Source: Tubiluchus corallicola
Lineage: Eukaryota; Priapulida; Priapulimorpha; Priapulimorphida; Tubiluchidae
DNA length: 64,000 nt
NCBI GenBank assembly: GCA_030141605.1
Contig: JAQGDQ010000172.1
Coordinates: forward strand, 248,001 to 312,000
Reading direction: 5' to 3'
Shown piece by piece: positions 1 to 11,420 of this stretch (position 1 is the first letter of the stretch; the number at the start of each line of letters is the position of its first letter). The position numbers and the translations under genes were made by a program. The notes beneath the pieces are model-generated. The model was given only the letters and a program-made list of their open reading frames with translations, was not told where the DNA came from and searched no databases.

Positions 1-2282
1 GTTTTATTTTTTTCTGGCTATTATTTTTTATCATTTTCCAAAACGTCACGCGCCCAATGCAACGCCAGTCATAGAAAAGCGCGATTCATTTTAGAAATCT
101 GTTCTCTTTATTCGGGGAATTTGCTCTTCGGCATTTTTACCACGTAACTCCTTCAGTGTGAAAATAAGTTCTGACACCTAAATTGAAAACTGGGGGGTAT
201 CATTTAAAAACATATTGCTTATAATATCTTTTCTTATTATTGTAAAAAAATCTTAAAGGTCCGCCATAACAGTTTTCAAACAACCAATAACCAATATTAT
301 ATTCTTATTATTCATTAGTAAATCAGAGATTTTTAATACTGTTCTGTAAACCAGTGCTGTCAATGCCCTCTGTTCAGAATATGTCTAACAATAATCCTGA
401 ATTAAAAAACAATTGTGGTTTTTACCGTCTCCTTCAATTTATGCGACGAATTTTGGTAAACTTTAAAACTTAGCTTAAAAAACATATTTAAAAAAATCAA
501 TTTTTGATATCAGATTTCAAAAAATTGAAAGTAGGGTTACTAATTCTACAAATGAAACTGATTGTTGTGCTTTTGATATAAGAAAAAGTTGTACTTTTTT
601 TCAAACACCACCAGTTATTGAGTCAGCGTTCATTGAAAAAAGTATGTTAACTTAAAATGATTTGTTTCCCTTTATAAGATTTTATTTTTTATACATCACT
701 TTATTAGTCAAGTTTTTTTAGTCTTCGCATTTACCTAAACAAACAATTTCGAGCTTATCTTCTGGTGTACAGCACAAATAATTCTTTGTTGCCGTATCTT
801 TTGCTAACACACCACAAGCACTTTCGTTTTTTGTGTTTTTCAGCTTAACCGACTGCAAACGGTTTTTCAAATTTATAAATCACCTATTAGACAGCCAGTA
901 CATTTAACAAATAGAATAGTAGTATTTTATTCAGGCGTTTCTACTACAAGTGCTATTACAACACTTCGTATTTTACTATTTTGCACTCACACTGACACCC
1001 GACGTAGTTGTAGAGTTGGTAGAGAGTTTTGTCGCATCTTCCTAACTGTCCGCATACTAAAACAAAAAGCAGGGAAAAAGCTATAATGAATCACCAAATT
1101 TGGCAAGGGATGGCAAGGGCTTTGGCGAGACCTGACAACACACTGCTTTTTTATTCAAAAGGTCGAATTCACAAGGCCAGTCAAAATAAATTTTTGTCTA
1201 TAGCGACTTCATGCAAGGGGTTGGGTCTGCATCTCTATTGAAAGCCCTCTACTTGCCGTTACAAATTGCGCATTGTTGCGACTAACTTTTTGCGTACTTC
1301 GCCTATTAAAAAATAGTGTGGTATTTGGTGCATTCAATACAATTCAAGTATCTATCTTGCGCTATTTTGAAAAGCGATCATTGACTTCTACTGAACAGAG
1401 TGATTACCCCAAATCCTAAATATCCGAATGGGAATGTACATGGATCTAAATTATTTGAGATGTTTAAGCCTTCTGGCTTTTAGTACTCAAGCTATAGACT
1501 AATTGCAGACATGCGCGCAGGCTGGCAGCTAGACAGACAGGCAAATAGACAGACAGACAACATAAACCAATGAAGTGAAGTGCAGTGTGGTGTAGTGTGA
1601 CATGTTGTGATGCAACATGGCGCGGTGCGAGTGGGCAAGAACAGACAACAATTGTTTTTCAACTTTGTACTCATATTGCTGAAGCTTAGCAAATATACCA
1701 GTTTGCAACGTGCTGCCCTCCATACTTGTTTGTTCCCCATGTGCATTACAGCGAGCCGAGGCGGAAAAAATGTAGGTAATTAATCATATGAACCGCATAA
1801 AAGCAATACTAAATTCGAAAATCTGAAAATACAAAAAACCTCCATTGGGGCTATCCAGGCAAATATGTTAACCACTACCCCTCAGAGGCTGCACCATTAT
1901 TTTGCCGTGCAAAAATAAAAGAGTAGAAACTACAATTTTATCAAAATTGAGATTTTGATGCATTTTTACTAAACAGATGACGCGCTTTCTTGGTATTGTA
2001 ATGAAATTTCATTTTAAGCCGTAATTTTTGCGCAATAAGAAACGTCCTATGGCAGGTTTTGCAAAAATGTACCCCATTCAGGCCCTATTTCAACGGGGGG
2101 GGGGGAAGTGGGGATACTTCCCCGGGGCCTCACCCTACAGGGGGGCCTCGCGCTGAGGTAACTTTTTTTTGCTTTATGTTTGGCTGTTTACAAGTTGGAC
2201 TGGTACACAAAATACTAAAAGGTGCCGACTTATTGGTTTTAAATTTAGCGTAACGCCTATTCAAAAATTAGCATTATCATAT
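1..2282. other. intergenic, AT-rich, no gene recognised
   Basis: No exon with convincing coding content was found on either strand. Short open frames at 1029-1241 and 1492-1746 look like chance. Visible local structure: a GACA/GATA-like run at about 1528-1560; a G-run followed by a GC-rich, partly self-complementary patch at about 2070-2165; and, reading the minus strand at about 1837-1900, a stretch resembling the 5' half of a tRNA-derived SINE (a GTGGTTA-type A box). None is strong enough to name. Confidence 0.5.
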
Positions 2283-2932
2283 CAGTTGGTGCAAAAAAGT
2301 GAATGTGCCAACGATATGAAAATAACGAAATCCCTTTATAATTACCACACTTTGGAAACTTTGTGTATAAATGACAAAAATCTTAGGTAATTTCATTAAA
2401 TTTTCCCAAAGATACATTACCTTTAAGACAATAAGTCACAAAAGTAAATGCTGGAAAAATTTCGTATGTCACTATTGTTAAAATTTACATTAAGCGTTTT
2501 ATGTGCCCACCATTCTCAATACAAACTATACAGACGAAAACGTTTCTTCCAGTAGCAGACACAGTTTTTTACTACTTTAAAAGGGATATTTGGTGTCTCG
2601 TCGCACAACAATTTTTGGTTTAGTTCTATTACATCAAACAGTTCTGCACGGCCGTCGTGCACTTTCTCTTTGCACAATTTCTCGTAGTGACTTATTTGTG
2701 CCAGCCACGTTTTTCTGCTAAAAATGTTCTCTTCTAATTCCTGATTTGCGAGTGTGCATTCTATTCTTGGTTGGCTACTTCCAGTTCCAGGTTGCTTACT
2801 AGTATCTCCACTAGGGCCACTACTTCGTATCTTTTTACTATCTTATTCACAGAAGCATTGTTCCACTCTTTCTCGTGGTGCTCTTTGCAACTCACATGCC
2901 TTCGCATTTTTCTTTGACAGCGAATTAGTGCT
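2283..2932 (-). mobile_element. Tc1/mariner-like DNA transposon relic, left part
   Basis: Read on the minus strand, about 2730 to 2450 gives a broken reading frame resembling the C-terminal end of Tc1/mariner (DDE_3) transposases: a KEKV segment, then a basic W-K-K-R-F-R-L stretch, then an N-G-G-H-I-type end. A second, clearer copy of the same family lies at 33211-33972; both share the terminal ATCAG..GGTGCAAAA segment and the segment around 'ACTATTGTTAAAATTTACA'. Frameshifts and stops make it inactive. The other half of this copy continues at 11426, on the far side of the LTR retrotransposon. Family assignment is inference from motif memory, not a search. Confidence 0.55.
2761..2932 (-). pseudogene. 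open frame split by the retrotransposon, 3' part
   Basis: If the LTR element and one copy of its 5-bp target repeat (2933-11425) are ignored, the minus-strand frame ending with TAG at 2761-2763 runs without a stop into 11426-11541, where an ATG lies (11541-11539). The two pieces, 172 and 116 nt, sum to 96 codons including the stop. The content is Lys/Glu/Asn-rich and I do not recognise it. It lies inside the older Tc1/mariner-like relic, so it may be part of that element or a chance frame. It is now disrupted. Confidence 0.4.
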
Positions 2933-4091
2933 TGTAACATTCGGGTCACGAAATTCCTTGCTAGCCCAACTGAGGCTCGAACTTGGGTCGGGCAACTTAA
3001 GTCAAGATAGATTGCTGAACGGGTTGGTGACTCCAAATGTTAAAGAGCAGCAATATTTGTTTAAATTCTAAGGCAGTTACAAGCGCAGGAGGGGTCGGTC
3101 CGTCCTAAAGTACAGAGAATGGGCCAATGGTGATACAGTGTGAACGGGAACAGTGAACACAACAAAGTATAAATAAACAAACTGTTTGTCTTAGGTTTAA
3201 CATTTTAATTGGCATAATTAATTCAAAACAATAAACAAAAAGAACTCACAACTTGCACAAGAGCAGCGGGGTACCCCTCATTTAATAACAGTCTTCTAGC
3301 GTTTCACGTAACGGGACGTCTCCCGTAAAGTTCCGGGTTTCACACACTTAGGTGGCTGGAATCACTTTGCTAACAGTCTTGTCGACAACGGCGACCGCTT
3401 CAATGTCCCACACGCTTGACTGGCTTAATGAGATTAGCGGACGATGACAGACTACCAGGATTTTTCTGACGACGTCTCCTCCTAATGAGTCAGGTACCAG
3501 GCTTTCAGAATATATTAGAAGTCTACTTTTTGTGTCGTCTTGGTTGGAAACTCCACCATCACGGAAGCATACCCATCACAGGAAAATGTCATTTGCCAAA
3601 TACTAGACGTATGGCTCACGTTCTGTCTACTCAAGATAAATGAATGGTAGTGTGAACAATTCAATCCACGTAGCTATTGCGAGTCACGAAGTTGATTATA
3701 AAAGTATCAGAAGCGATGTCTTGTCGGCCAATGCCCCGACAAAGACAAAATCAATTGGCCTTTTAGCTGAGTCGGCCATTAAAAAACTATCCGTAGCCTC
3801 GTGGAATAATCTGCACCTCTCAAGTCATACCTGTCGTGACCCAGTTAATCATCCAATCACAGCGGTACTATAGGTATGAGATCATGAAGCCAGAATTTAG
3901 TCCAAAAAGTTGAACCGTAACGTTTCTTTGTTGAACTCCCAATAGGTGGAGCCACCAGTTTATAACATTTACCAAATTCGGTTAATTAGTTATTAATGAC
4001 AGGTTCAATACAATACATTTCAAATGCCACGTAAACGTGTTATTACAGTTAAATGGCTATTCGTTTTAATCTGCTAAACACGACCGTGACA
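2933..4091 (-). repeat. 3' LTR of the Gmr1-like element
   Basis: Direct copy of 10254-11420. On the plus strand it starts TGTAACATTCGGG and ends CGACCGTGACA. It is 8 bp shorter than the 5' LTR because it has a shorter TAATTAATT run near 3217. A 77-codon plus-strand frame (3640-3873) lies inside both LTRs, antisense to the element; it is probably incidental. Confidence 0.95.
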
Positions 4092-4106
4092 GAGCTCCCC
4101 CCAAAG
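4092..4106 (-). other. polypurine tract next to the 3' LTR
   Basis: On the minus strand the bases leading into the 3' LTR read TTTGGGGGGAGCTC and then TGTCACGG. The G-rich purine run is in the expected place for the plus-strand primer of an LTR retrotransposon. It is slightly imperfect, with CTC just before the LTR. Confidence 0.6.
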
Positions 4107-4626
4107 AATATATCATATATACTTCTTTAACAACAGACATGATTATAACAAAGTCATTTAAATGTGCAAGTAATAACACATAATAACACAAAATCATATT
4201 TATGCCAAACCAATACAAAATTGACTGAGTCAGTAATTAATCATTCAATTAACATTCAGAACAACAAGGATATAAAGGAACATATCAAACTTTAACTTTG
4301 GGTATAACTGAAATTGGGTTGACTTTTCCTTTAAACTAAACACATTACCCAAGTCTACTTCGTATTAAACGGAAATGAAATATGGCTGATGTATGATCAT
4401 TGACGAACTGCATTAATATTAGTAAAAATGCTATTTTCCCATAGATAATAATAGCTTCCCTGCTAACGAATAAGCAGAGTCATTAAATAAACGATAAAAA
4501 TTCTCCTGAAAAAACAAGGGTTTATCCAACCATTGGTGAAAATTAACCCACTGACATGAGATAAATGATTTAAATTCTTTTTTTTAAATCAACAAAGAAA
4601 AGGGTATTCATAACGCAAATGCATGT
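4107..4626 (-). other. non-coding 3' region of the retrotransposon
   Basis: AT-rich sequence between the end of pol and the polypurine tract. No envelope-like or accessory reading frame is seen on the sense strand. Confidence 0.6.
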
Positions 4627-7600
4627 TTATGGACGGCTTAATGCATCTGCCACCAAATTTTGTGAACCTGCCACATGATCAACTGTGAATGCAAATTCAC
4701 TCAAAAGTAGGGCCCAATGACAAAGACGACGGTTATTGCGCCGCATTTTGTCAAGTGCCAAAAGGCTTCTTTGGTCTGTGCGCAGGGTGAAATTCTGCCC
4801 CTCTAAGTAATAACGTAATTTTTGAACGCAGTAAACCACACTCAGCAGTTCAACTTCAACAACAGAATATCTAGTTTCTGTGGTGGTTAACTTTCGGCTA
4901 ACGAAAGTTATCGGCACTTCACCCAAACCATCCTCTCTATCCTGAGACAACACGCCACCTATACCAACAAAGCTGGCATCAGAGGTGAGAATGAAGGGTT
5001 TGAAAAAGTCGGGTGAGTGTAGTACAGACTTAGAGGTCATGGCATTTCGGAGCTGGAAGAAACTTTTCTCACAAGCATCTGACCATTGGACCTGACTAGA
5101 AGCGTGCTTTTCAGTCAAAGCAAACAGGGGAGCAGCAATAGTACTAAACTGTGCGATGAACCGACGGTAGAAACCTACCATTCCAAGGAATCGTCTCACT
5201 TGGGATTTAGTTTGAGGACGAGCACAGTTATGGATCTGTTCTAGCTTTTGGGGCCGTGGCCGTAAACGGTTCTTGCCAATTACGTAGCCTAAAAAGTTGG
5301 CCTCTTGCAGAGCAAAGTGACATTTGCGGGGTTTGGCTGTTAAGCCTGCTTTGCGAATGCATGTCAATGTGTCTTCCACGTGTCTCAGATGGTCTGCCCA
5401 ATTTGATGACTTAATTAGTACATCGTCAATGTATCCACGTGAAGAGTTGGAGACAGTTTCTAAGATGCGATCCATCAATGACTGAGCTGAACTAGCAGCA
5501 TTCATTAGCCCAAATGGCATCACAAGGAACAGCGATGTTACAAATGCTGTCAATGGGATCGACTCTGGCGTAAGTTCTATCTGCCAGTATGCCTTGGCTA
5601 GATCGATAGTCGAGATCCATACTGCATTGTGGAGGTCATCCACTATGTCATCAGGTCTGGGCATGACGTACGGACAAAAGATGGTACGTGCATTCAACTG
5701 TCGATAATCGACGCAAGGTCTCCATTCATCATGAGGCTTTGGCACAAGAAGCATAGGGGATGCATATTCAGATTCTGAGCGTCTTATAACCCCGAGGTTC
5801 AACATTTGTTGCAGCTCCTGTCGTACTACTTCATTGCGTGCCTGGGGAATTCGATATGGATGTTGACGGACTGGTGTTTTGTCAAACAAGTTGATGTGGT
5901 GTCTAACTACCATGGTCCTCCCTGGCAAGTCGGTAAACATTTCGGGAAATTTGTGGAAGACTGTGCGAAGTTGGGTATTAGCTAGACTGGAGAGGTTTGA
6001 AGACAGCTCTAAATCATCTACAGATTGTGTAGCTTTAGCTGTCGGCAGAAAAGCATACTCAGGGAGCCCAGAAGATTGTACAACACCTTGGCCAATCGCT
6101 GGTTCAGACTGCAATTCTTCTACTTCCTCTTCATTTCCAGCCCAGAACACTTCACCCTCAGTAATACTGACATCATCGGTGTAGTCTCTTTCTAGATCAG
6201 GAACTTCACTACTAGTACACATTGCCCACAATACCAAGTTTTCCTGACGGTCAATGTAGTGCTTCAGTTTATTCACATGATAAACTCGGACATCGCGCCG
6301 CTTGCCTTTTGATCCTATGCATACTTTGTAGTTCCAGTCTGACAGTTTATCCACTACTGGAAAGGGACCACGCCAACCTGGGCTCATCTTTTTGCCCTTA
6401 CGCATATTGTGGATCAAAACACGGTCACCAATTTCAAAGCCTCGCTCCTTGGAAATCCTGTCATACCAGCGTTTTTGGGCTAGCTTAGCCTCCCTCAAAG
6501 ACTGGTGGGCATCCTCTGTAGCTGTTTCTATCGTATTGATAACTCGGGCTACATATTCATCGATGTCCTCTAAATTGGGGGGCTTGGAGCATCCCCAGCA
6601 TTCTTTGAGCATAGCCAAAGGACCACGTATAGGATATCCAAAGACAAGTTCATTGGGTGAGTAATTGGTCGATTCCTGGGGCACTTCCCTGTAAGCAAAC
6701 AGGACGAAATCTACAGCTTGGTCCCAGGGTAAAGAAGGATTGTCTTGTTGTAGGCGAAGAATGGAAGCTTTCAAAGTGGCATTATATCTCTCGACAAGAC
6801 CACAAGTGGAATGAGAGTAGGGACTGGCAAAGATACCCTTTACTCCTAATTGGCGCTCTAACTCTTGAGTAAGCTCGGAAGTGAATTGTGTACCACAATC
6901 CGTAATTATCTGTCGAGGGATTCCATACCTGCAACAGAACTTAAGGAGAGCATCCAGTACAGTGATTGTTTCTATGTTAGGAAGTGGATAACAATCAGGG
7001 TAGCGGGTTGAGTGATCAACCAGTACCAATGCATATCGGTTTCCACTAGGAGTACGATCCAGGGGGCCAATGATATCCATTCCAATAGTGCGGAACGCAG
7101 TGTCGGCTATGGTCAGTGGTTTTAGAGGTGCCCCGTCTGCCTGACGTACTCTAGCTGTACGCTGACAGGTATCGCAAGAGCGACAATAGTTACGAACGCT
7201 TCGTTTTAAGTGTGGCCAGATAAATTCTTGGAGTATACGTTGCGTAGTTTTGTTTATGCCAAGGTGCCCAGCAAGTCGACTGCCATGTGCTAAAGCAAGC
7301 ACTGTCTTACGTCTAGGTTTGGGCAGTACGAGAAGTTCACGGGGAGATTGTCCTTTCCTTTCCCGGCATAAATAAAACAAAATGCCATCACGCAAGAAAT
7401 ATCCGCTTCCTTTTTTATAGGCTGCTTCGGGAGTTCCTGCATTATCAATGAGGTTACGAATGGACACATCTTCTTCTTGTTCTTGCCCCAACTCCTTTGC
7501 ACTAGCTTTGAGCAGTTGATCGTGCACTTTTGTGGATTGGTGCAGATCCGTTTGTCCACTCTCCGCCCTATTCAACGCGTATTGATGCTGTTGCGAGTCG

Positions 7601-9561
7601 CGCCTAGCATCAGCCTCTTGCCTTGCAGCTTGTGAGCGGGTTACAACATAAGCTGACTCTGTCATTTGCACTCTTGCTTCGGCGTTGTCCCTGACTTCTG
7701 TAGGATATGTGTTAGTATTACTAGGCACATGTCCTTCAGTATTGGCCCGACGTGGCTTGGGAAAGGGCTTTAAAGCAGAAAGGTAGTTATTACCGAGTAG
7801 AAAATCTGTAGGTAACTTTGAGCTTACACTCACCGTAAGGATGCCGGAAAAACCAGGACCCTCAATTTCAATCTTTGCAGGAAAGCAAGTGCTTTGATCA
7901 CCGCAAATACAAGTGAGTTGCTGAGGTGATTTATCTAAATATTGGTCAGGCCGCACAAACCTCGAATTCACCATAGAAACAGAGGCGCCTGTATCGCGGA
8001 CGCAATCGGCATGCAACCCATTAATGAGAGCCTTGAAGCAAACAGGTTCTGTCTGTCCTCGGATATGCCGCCATTGATTGTTAGCTAAGTCATCACTGTC
8101 AACCTCTCCGAATAATTGTTTTCCAGCCGAAGTAGATCCAGCAGCTTTGAGACTTGCCTCCGTATTAAGGTTGGCACGACATTCATTCCGTTTGTGCCCG
8201 GTCCTGCCACAACGATAACACTGTATCCGTGTGCTCTTCATTGTATTGCCACCTCCACCACTAACTCCACCTTTATTTTCTTTGGAGCGCTGACTGGATT
8301 GGGTAGATCTATTGTAACGACGCGAAACCAGAGTACTCCTTTCATGTGGTGTTACTAAATTTGCAGCCACGTATCGATCTGCGCGTTCCGTAAGTTCTTC
8401 TAATTTCAGAAGAGTTTTCCTCCTGAGCCATGCCGCCAAGTCATTTGGCATCAAGGAAAGTACCTGTTCAATTGCGTCAATTTGACACACTCCCTCATAG
8501 GTAGAAACACCGAGAGCTTTGTGATAATCTCGCAGGCTACTATCCAGCCTGCGACCGAGTTGAGTGTAGCTTTCATTTTTCAGTTTGCTAATACTTCGGA
8601 ATCTTTCCAAGTACATATCAGGACTGAGAATGTAAGCACCAAGCAATGCCTTACGTAATGCATCATAATTTCGCAAACTGTCTGCTGGCAATTGCTGAAA
8701 CGCATCAGCAGCCCTGCCAGTCAATGCTGGCCCCAGGCAGGCTGCCCAAAATGTCTTAGGAATATCATTGGCAACCGCACAAAACTCGAACCAATCCAAG
8801 TACTTCTGAATATCATCCTTAGATTCTTCATATGTCCGGACTTTAAAATGCCTGATTTTGTCAGCAGCAGAATCTAAAGTTGAAGTATTGGGGTTAGAGA
8901 AGGAGATATTTTGTGCGGGGGATGACCTAAGTTCTTGACGTCTCAATTCAACTTGAGCCATCTGTTGTTCATGTTCCATTTTCTTTATGGACACTTCAGC
9001 TTCAAGTTCCAATCGCCTAATTTCAAGTAAGGCTTGGGTTGTCTTCTCAACAGTAGTAGAAAGCGTTTCTAAATTAATTGACGCAGTTTTACGACGCCTA
9101 GGAGTAGGCAAAGGTACCCTATTTACATGCGTTGGCATCGAGACCGGATCTAGCAGGGGCTTTTCGGCAGCAATGGTTCGCACCCCTGTTGTAGCGAAGT
9201 GAAGCGGCTTGCGCTTGACACTAGTATCCTCTCGTTCACTTAAAGCGGCTGTAGCCGGTAGGGGCAGCTCCATGTCATTATCCGAGAGAGAACCCTCCTC
9301 TGACATGCGATCCAGTTGATCCAGTGGATCTTTCATCTCACCGCCTTCTGGATTTTCCAAGTCCGCCCTAGTTTCCGCTCCCTCTTCGGGAAGCCCTGCT
9401 GCTTTAAAAATTGTAGTAATCAACTTCGCTCTCGTAGTTCGTGGGTCAACCAGGAACAAATGCTCTGCAACGATATATTGCAACTGTTTTTTGCTAAGGG
9501 AAACTAATTGTGACAGTTTATATCGTTTCTCAGACATTATTGAAACAATTATTAAATTCAA
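4627..9561 (-). CDS. Gag-Pol polyprotein (gag-PR-INT-RT-RNaseH)
   Basis: One 1644-codon frame without internal stop. Domains in order: gag-like region (about 1-440); a CCHC zinc knuckle, C-Y-R-C..G-H..C, at about 448-461; aspartic protease D-T-G-A at 523-526; integrase with an HHCC zinc-binding part, then catalytic D829, D888 and E924 (D,D35E spacing), then a GPY/F-like P-G-W-R-G-P-F stretch; reverse transcriptase with Y-I-D-D at 1377-1380; RNase H with T-S-D-A-S-F; end D-A-L-S-R-P. Integrase therefore precedes RT. The listed start is the first ATG; a second ATG eight codons in (M-S-E-K-R) may be the real start. No frameshift separates gag from pol. All catalytic residues I looked for are present, so the protein may be functional. 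Confidence 0.93.
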   Translation of the reverse strand: MNLIIVSIMSEKRYKLSQLVSLSKKQLQYIVAEHLFLVDPRTTRAKLITTIFKAAGLPEEGAETRADLENPEGGEMKDPLDQLDRMSEEGSLSDNDMELPLPATAALSEREDTSVKRKPLHFATTGVRTIAAEKPLLDPVSMPTHVNRVPLPTPRRRKTASINLETLSTTVEKTTQALLEIRRLELEAEVSIKKMEHEQQMAQVELRRQELRSSPAQNISFSNPNTSTLDSAADKIRHFKVRTYEESKDDIQKYLDWFEFCAVANDIPKTFWAACLGPALTGRAADAFQQLPADSLRNYDALRKALLGAYILSPDMYLERFRSISKLKNESYTQLGRRLDSSLRDYHKALGVSTYEGVCQIDAIEQVLSLMPNDLAAWLRRKTLLKLEELTERADRYVAANLVTPHERSTLVSRRYNRSTQSSQRSKENKGGVSGGGGNTMKSTRIQCYRCGRTGHKRNECRANLNTEASLKAAGSTSAGKQLFGEVDSDDLANNQWRHIRGQTEPVCFKALINGLHADCVRDTGASVSMVNSRFVRPDQYLDKSPQQLTCICGDQSTCFPAKIEIEGPGFSGILTVSVSSKLPTDFLLGNNYLSALKPFPKPRRANTEGHVPSNTNTYPTEVRDNAEARVQMTESAYVVTRSQAARQEADARRDSQQHQYALNRAESGQTDLHQSTKVHDQLLKASAKELGQEQEEDVSIRNLIDNAGTPEAAYKKGSGYFLRDGILFYLCRERKGQSPRELLVLPKPRRKTVLALAHGSRLAGHLGINKTTQRILQEFIWPHLKRSVRNYCRSCDTCQRTARVRQADGAPLKPLTIADTAFRTIGMDIIGPLDRTPSGNRYALVLVDHSTRYPDCYPLPNIETITVLDALLKFCCRYGIPRQIITDCGTQFTSELTQELERQLGVKGIFASPYSHSTCGLVERYNATLKASILRLQQDNPSLPWDQAVDFVLFAYREVPQESTNYSPNELVFGYPIRGPLAMLKECWGCSKPPNLEDIDEYVARVINTIETATEDAHQSLREAKLAQKRWYDRISKERGFEIGDRVLIHNMRKGKKMSPGWRGPFPVVDKLSDWNYKVCIGSKGKRRDVRVYHVNKLKHYIDRQENLVLWAMCTSSEVPDLERDYTDDVSITEGEVFWAGNEEEVEELQSEPAIGQGVVQSSGLPEYAFLPTAKATQSVDDLELSSNLSSLANTQLRTVFHKFPEMFTDLPGRTMVVRHHINLFDKTPVRQHPYRIPQARNEVVRQELQQMLNLGVIRRSESEYASPMLLVPKPHDEWRPCVDYRQLNARTIFCPYVMPRPDDIVDDLHNAVWISTIDLAKAYWQIELTPESIPLTAFVTSLFLVMPFGLMNAASSAQSLMDRILETVSNSSRGYIDDVLIKSSNWADHLRHVEDTLTCIRKAGLTAKPRKCHFALQEANFLGYVIGKNRLRPRPQKLEQIHNCARPQTKSQVRRFLGMVGFYRRFIAQFSTIAAPLFALTEKHASSQVQWSDACEKSFFQLRNAMTSKSVLHSPDFFKPFILTSDASFVGIGGVLSQDREDGLGEVPITFVSRKLTTTETRYSVVEVELLSVVYCVQKLRYYLEGQNFTLRTDQRSLLALDKMRRNNRRLCHWALLLSEFAFTVDHVAGSQNLVADALSRP

Positions 9562-10240
9562 GCCTGAAAGCGAAAATGTAATTAGCTACGGATTATAGTT
9601 TGATAGTTTGATATAATTTTCCACTTCTCACGCCTCCACACACTCTTGCACTCAAACACAAAGAGAAACGTTTTTTAATTCTATTTCTTGTTAACGAGCT
9701 TCAACCCGTACAATTAAACTGGAGTTTTTGAGCGTAGGCCTTTAGTATCAAATGTATTGGCCAGAATTTTGTATGCGCAAAGTATATTTAAAAAGCTATA
9801 AACGCTTAGAACAAGCAACAGAGAAGCCAGGTAAACATGCAGCATGTATACTTCCTGCCAACGAAGCTTTTTCCATATTTAGTTTGCGAATAAACTGGAC
9901 TTATGCCAAACTTTCAATAACGTCCTATGTAAACCTGACTAGACACCAGAATACAGTTAGGAAACAATATTTAGGTTAAACTGCAAAATATTGAATAAAT
10001 TGGTGTACCTACAAAGTTTAAATAGAGAAACTGTTGTAACTACTATTTTCTGCCCGGTTTTTCACTTTTCGTTTAAGTAAAGCTGAATCGTTTATCACAC
10101 GGACAAAAATATTTCCTACTAGTAGTTAATGAAAGAAATTAACATTTCCGTGGCATTTGTTTAGCTCACACTGTATAACCAAGACTTGTACAAAACGGAT
10201 GAAGATATCAACTCAAGTTGATATTAGACACGACAAAAAA
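9562..10240 (-). other. 5' leader of the retrotransposon
   Basis: Untranslated region between the primer binding site and the Gag start. AT-rich. A 75-codon plus-strand frame at 9752-9979 is antisense and has no recognisable content. Confidence 0.6.
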
Positions 10241-10252
10241 CGTCTGACACCA
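10241..10252 (-). other. tRNA primer binding site (tRNA-Leu-like)
   Basis: One base after the 5' LTR on the minus strand the sequence reads TGGTGTCAGACG. The first nine bases are the complement of the 3' end CTGACACCA found in animal tRNA-Leu, as I remember it. Position and the TGG start fit a primer binding site; the tRNA identity is inference. Confidence 0.65.
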
Positions 10253-10253
10253 G

Positions 10254-11420
10254 TGTAACATTCGGGTCACGAAATTCCTTGCTAGCCCAACTGAGGCTCG
10301 AACTTGGGTCGGGCAACTTAAGTCAAGATAGATTGCTGAACGGGTTGGTGACTCCAAATGTTAAAGAGCAGCAATATTTGTTTAAATTCTAAGGCAGTTA
10401 CAAGCGCAGGAGGGGTCGGTCCGTCCTAAAGTACAGAGAATGGGCCAATGGTGATACAGTGTGAACGGGAACAGTGAACACAACAAAGTATAAATAAACA
10501 AACTGTTTGTCTTAGGTTTAACATTTTAATTGGCATAATTAATTAATTAATTCAAAACAATAAACAAAAAGAACTCACAACTTGCACAAGAGCAGCGGGG
10601 TACCCCTCATTTAGTAACAGTCTTCTAGCGTTTCGCGTAACGGGACGTCTCCCGTAAAGTTCCGGGTTTCACACACTTAGGTGGCTGGAATCACTTTGCT
10701 AACAGTCTTGTCGACAACGGCGACCGCTTCAATGTCCCACACGCTTGACTGGCTTAATGAGATTAGCGGACGATGACAGACTACCAGGATTTTTCTGACG
10801 ACGTCTCCTCCTAATGAGTCAGGTACCAGGCTTTCAGAATATATTAGAAGTCTACTTTTTGTGTCGTCTTGGTTGGAAACTCCACCATCATGGAAGCATA
10901 CCCATCACAGGAAAATGTCATTTGCCAAATACTAGACGTATGGCTCACGTTCTGTCTACTCAAGATAAATGAATGGTAGTGTGAACAATTCAATCCACGT
11001 AGCTATTGCGAGTCACGAAGTTGATTATAAAAGTATCAGAAGCGATGTCTTGTCGGCCAACGCCCCGACAAAGACAAAATCAATTGGCCTTTTAGCTGAG
11101 TCGGCCATTAAAAAACTATCCGTAACCTCGTGGAATAATCTGCACCTCTCAAGTCATACCTGTCGTGACCCAGTTAATCATCCAATCACAGCGGTACTAT
11201 AGGTATGAGATCACGAAGCCAGAATTTAGTCCAAAAAGTTGAACCGTAACATTTCTTTGTTGAACTCCCAATAGGTGGAGCCACCAGTTTATAACGTTTA
11301 CCAAATTCGGTTAATTAGTTATTAATGACAGGTTCAATACAATACATTTCAAATGCCACGTAAACGTGTTATTACAGTTAAATGGCTATTCGTTTTAATC
11401 TGCTAAACACGACCGTGACA
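10254..11420 (-). repeat. 5' LTR of the Gmr1-like element
   Basis: 1167-bp direct copy of 2933-4091, differing by about eight transitions and one 8-bp insertion (TAATTAATTAATTAATT near 10536). Being the 5' LTR of a minus-strand element, it should carry the promoter reading leftwards. The repeat GTGCT follows it at 11421-11425. Confidence 0.95.

Larger units (their letters stand above)
2933..11420 (-). mobile_element. Gmr1-like Ty3/gypsy LTR retrotransposon, near-intact
   Basis: A complete 8.5-kb element on the minus strand: two LTRs with TG..CA ends (1159 and 1167 bp), a primer binding site beside the 5' LTR, a purine tract beside the 3' LTR, a single uninterrupted gag-pol frame and a 5-bp target duplication, GTGCT, at 2928-2932 and 11421-11425. 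The LTRs differ by one 8-bp AATT-type repeat-length change and about eight transitions in my reading, so the insertion is recent. Integrase lies before reverse transcriptase. That order is typical of Ty1/copia and, within Ty3/gypsy, of the Gmr1 group described from cod and other deuterostomes. No envelope-like frame is seen. Confidence 0.93.

Noticed and set aside
2059-2253. Gly/Pro-rich 64-codon frame
   Set aside because: Driven by the G-run and GC-rich palindromic patch; no start context or homology.
3640-3873. 77-codon plus-strand frame inside the LTR, repeated at 10969-11202
   Set aside because: It is antisense to the element and kept open in both LTRs only because they are near-identical; no recognisable motif.
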